Source of the DNA: Pseudomonadota bacterium | GTDB lineage: Bacteria; Myxococcota_A; Polyangia; GCA-2747355 | Length of the DNA stretch: 9,643 nucleotides | Direction of reading: 5' to 3' | NCBI GenBank assembly: GCA_016702545.1 | Contig: JADJDT010000038.1 | Location: 1 to 9,643 of the forward strand | In this document: piece by piece, positions 7,645 to 9,643 of the stretch | Position numbering within the stretch: position 1 is the stretch's first letter | Layout: each line of letters opens with the position of its first letter | Made by a program: the position numbers and the translations under genes | The notes under the pieces: model-generated | What the model was told of the DNA's origin: nothing | Database searches by the model: none | Seen by the model: the letters and a program-made list of their open reading frames with translations, nothing else

Positions 7645-8009
7645 GCCTGCCGGCGGCGGTACGGATCTACTTCTTCGCCGAGGCGGCGGACATGCGCAAA
7701 GGCTTCGACGGGCTGGTGGCGCTGGTGCGGGCGGCGGGGCTGAGCGAATACAGCGGGCACCTGTTCGCCTTCGTCTCGCGGCGAGCGGATCGCGCGAAGA
7801 TCCTGACGTGGGAGCGGGGCGGGTTTGTGCTCTGGTACAAGCGGCTGGAGCGCGGGCGGTTTCGGCGGCCGCCGATCGCGCCGGAGGCCACAAGGGTGCG
7901 TCTGGAGGCCGACCAACTGACGTTGTTGCTGGAGGGCATCGACCTGCAGAGCGTACGCCGGCCGAAGCGCTGGGCGCCGCAGGGGATCGACACGGGAGAG
8001 GAAGTGTGA
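7638..8009 (+). CDS. tnpB: IS66 TnpB (Orf2) accessory protein
   Basis: A 123-residue protein, close to the usual 115 or so of the IS66 Orf2 family (PF05717). Highly typical blocks run through it: VRIYFFAEAADMRKGFDGL (residues 9-27), SGHLFAFVSRRADRAKIL (39-56) and WERGGFVLWYKRLERGRF (58-75), then an acidic QLTLLLEGID segment. It has no known catalytic activity and is required with TnpA and TnpC for normal transposition. ATG 7638 lies inside the end of tnpA. No shift or stop interrupts the frame. It is unrelated to the RuvC-like TnpB of IS200/IS605 despite the shared name. Confidence 0.93.
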   Translation: MLSLPAAVRIYFFAEAADMRKGFDGLVALVRAAGLSEYSGHLFAFVSRRADRAKILTWERGGFVLWYKRLERGRFRRPPIAPEATRVRLEADQLTLLLEGIDLQSVRRPKRWAPQGIDTGEEV

Positions 8010-8022
8010 TCTACGACGGCGG

Positions 8023-9643
8023 ATGACGATGCCTGAGGCCATCGCAGCGCAGGTAGCCGTGCTCGAGCCGAGCGCTCAGGCTGTGGTGCAGCTGCTGTGG
8101 CACTTTCACCAAGAGCAGCTGGCGGCCTTGGGTGCATTGCAAGCGCAGCTAGCGGAGCGGGATGCGAAGCTGACGGCGCTGCAGGCGCAGAACGAGAAGT
8201 TTCGGCAGCTGATCTTCGGACGTCGCAGCGAGAAGCTGCCGCCGATTTCGAGCGAGGTGCGTCGGGCGGTGGAGGCCGAGGATTTTCCGCTCGACCTACC
8301 GGCGAGCGCGACCTCGCAGCAGACGGAGGAGGCGCAGACCCAAGCGCGACGACAACGAGGGCGCAAGGCGTCGACACCTGCGCGGGAGCGGCGGCGCAAG
8401 GCGCTGGACAGGCTTCCAGTGGTCGTCGAGCGGGTCCAGGTCACGGCGCAGCAGCTCCCCGAGGGAACGACGCGGGAGGACTTCCGCCCGCTGGGCGAGC
8501 CGGAGGTGGTGCGGCGCATCGAGCATGTGCGCGAGCACCTGGCGGTGGTGGAGTATCAGCTCGAGAAGCTGGTCGAGCGTGGTGGCGAGCGCATCGTGCA
8601 GGCCCAAGCGCCGCTTAACGTGATCGATGGCGGGGCGTGGGGGCCGAGCGTCTACGCCCATGTCATCGTCAGCAAGTGCGTCGACTCGCTGCCGCTGTAT
8701 CGGCTCGAGCGGATGCTGGGTCGGGCGGGCTTCGCCGTGGCCCGCAGTGTGCTGTGTGGTCTGTTTCACCGCGCCGCCGAGGTCCTGGAACCGCTGTACC
8801 AGCGCCTGGTCGAGCGCGTGCGGCACCACGCCTACGTGCAAGCCGACGAGACCACGATCAAGGTCGCCGAGCCCCACAACGCGCGGACCGGTTGGATCTG
8901 GACGCTGCTGTGCGACGACATCGTCGCCTACGTCTACAGCGAGACGCGCGGGGCCAACACGGCCCACCAGCTGCTGGCCGGCACGACCGGTCACCTCGTG
9001 ACCGACGGCTATGCCGGCTACAACGGCGTCGTGGGCGACGGCCAACGCACGCGCGTGGGCTGCTGGGCTCACGCACGGCGCAAATTCTATGAAGCCCTGG
9101 CGTCAGCCCCTGAGGCCCGACAGGTCCTCGACGCCATCGTCGCCCTATACCGTGTCGAGCATGATGCCGCCGCAAGCGGCGTGCTGGGCACCGCGGCGCA
9201 CCAGATCCTGCGCGAGGAGCGCAGCCGGCTGATCGTCGAGACGATCGAGCAGTGGACCGACGCCCAGACAGCGACCACGCCGCCCAAGAGCCCGCTCGGT
9301 GTGGCGCTGGCGTACGCCCGAAACCAGCGCCGCCCCCTGCGCCGCTTCCTCGCCGACGCCAAGCTGCCGCTGGACAACAACGCCTCCGAAAGAGCACTGA
9401 GAATCATCGCCGTCGGCCGGAAGAATTTCCTCTTCGTCGGGCACGAGGAAGGCGGCCAAAACCTCGCCATTCTGCAAACCCTGTGCAGCACCTGCCTGCT
9501 GCACGGTATCAACCCATACGAGTACATTCGCGATGTCGCCGTCCGCGTCCGCTTTCATCCGAACGCGCTACTCGACGACCTCCTGCCCATGCGCTGGAGA
9601 TCGGTTACCGTCGGAGGCGCCAACAGCGCACGTCGCCGAAGGG
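8023..9643 (+). CDS. tnpC: IS66 TnpC, DDE transposase (open at right edge)
   Basis: This is the catalytic transposase. From ATG 8023 (or 8029, in frame) the frame is open for 540 codons to the end of the window. Residues 15-65 form a Leu/Gln-rich coiled coil followed by FRQLIFGRRSEKL, the usual IS66 N-terminus. The catalytic triad is intact: D275 in VQADETT, D328 in TDGYAGY and E456 in LDNNASERALR. CWAHARRKFYEAL (about 347-359) and the IS66 C-terminal block VGRKNFLFVGHEEGGQNLA (about 464-482) are textbook. Oddities: the zinc-finger region normally rich in CxxC (about residues 130-200) has no Cys; the first Cys is at about 220. Also, no stop codon occurs before the putative IS end at 9608, so the protein reads into flanking DNA. 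tnpB ends 13 bases upstream; no strong ribosome binding site is visible. Confidence 0.93.
   Translation, partial: MTMPEAIAAQVAVLEPSAQAVVQLLWHFHQEQLAALGALQAQLAERDAKLTALQAQNEKFRQLIFGRRSEKLPPISSEVRRAVEAEDFPLDLPASATSQQTEEAQTQARRQRGRKASTPARERRRKALDRLPVVVERVQVTAQQLPEGTTREDFRPLGEPEVVRRIEHVREHLAVVEYQLEKLVERGGERIVQAQAPLNVIDGGAWGPSVYAHVIVSKCVDSLPLYRLERMLGRAGFAVARSVLCGLFHRAAEVLEPLYQRLVERVRHHAYVQADETTIKVAEPHNARTGWIWTLLCDDIVAYVYSETRGANTAHQLLAGTTGHLVTDGYAGYNGVVGDGQRTRVGCWAHARRKFYEALASAPEARQVLDAIVALYRVEHDAAASGVLGTAAHQILREERSRLIVETIEQWTDAQTATTPPKSPLGVALAYARNQRRPLRRFLADAKLPLDNNASERALRIIAVGRKNFLFVGHEEGGQNLAILQTLCSTCLLHGINPYEYIRDVAVRVRFHPNALLDDLLPMRWRSVTVGGANSARRRR
9588..9608 (-). repeat. IS66 right terminal inverted repeat, inside tnpC
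   Basis: On the minus strand it begins GTAACCG and matches 15 of 21 bases of the left end. It lies within the tnpC frame, immediately after the conserved C-terminal DDLLPMRW motif where many IS66 transposases finish. Confidence 0.55.

Larger units (their letters stand above)
7257..9608 (+). mobile_element. IS66-family insertion sequence, apparently complete
   Basis: A 2352-bp element with the standard IS66 order tnpA-tnpB-tnpC on one strand. The left end starts GTAACCG at 7257; the right end at 9608 reads the same seven bases inward on the minus strand. Over 21 bases the two ends match at 15 positions. IS66 elements usually begin GTAA and duplicate 8 bp of target. Here CGATCGGA (7249-7256) lies outside the left end and CGTCGGA (9609-9615) outside the right, identical except for one missing A. 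All three genes are intact and the DDE triad is present, so the element could be active. Confidence 0.8.

Noticed and set aside
8296..9072. Minus-strand open frame of 258 codons opposite tnpC
   Set aside because: Antisense shadow of an intact DDE transposase frame.
1..9643. tRNA, rRNA or known riboswitch
   Set aside because: No cloverleaf, conserved rRNA segment or recognisable riboswitch core was seen on either strand.

Overview
This is a high-GC window that most resembles a Myxococcota/deltaproteobacterial chromosome. The inference rests on a secreted lipoprotein joining thrombospondin type-1 repeats to a DUF4214-like domain, a neighbouring small Cys-rich protein, and an IS66-rich accessory setting. 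No rRNA or housekeeping marker is present, so the taxon is not certain.

Layout. (1) Bases 1-1110, minus strand: a TSP1/DUF4214 lipoprotein gene whose C-terminus runs off the left edge and whose last 250 bases contain three apparent indels. (2) Bases 1620-2162, minus strand: a small Cys-rich hypothetical protein. (3) Bases 2172-2660: a mobile-DNA scar, with a 16-bp tandem duplication, a pair of about 30-bp inverted repeats enclosing 266 bp, and the 3' remnant of an IS3-family transposase. (4) Bases 2885-6754, plus strand: a two-gene Gabija anti-phage locus. gajA encodes an OLD-type ATPase with a TOPRIM nuclease, and gajB encodes a UvrD/Rep-like helicase; the two genes overlap by 8 bases. (5) Bases 6755-7256: non-coding, with two strong hairpins. 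(6) Bases 7257-9608, plus strand: an apparently complete IS66 insertion sequence (tnpA, tnpB, tnpC), with recognisable terminal inverted repeats and a near-perfect target duplication.

In Gabija systems of known function, GajA is a nicking endonuclease held inactive by nucleotides, and GajB is a helicase/NTPase that joins it in one complex. Depletion of nucleotides or phage DNA activates the complex against phage DNA. Every core motif of both proteins can be found here, but only by moving between reading frames: about eight shifts in gajA and five in gajB. Stitched together, the motifs are well preserved. The locus was therefore either broken very recently or, more likely, the deposited sequence carries indel errors. 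The IS66 element reads through about 2.3 kb without a shift, which makes it a useful internal control for deciding between these explanations.
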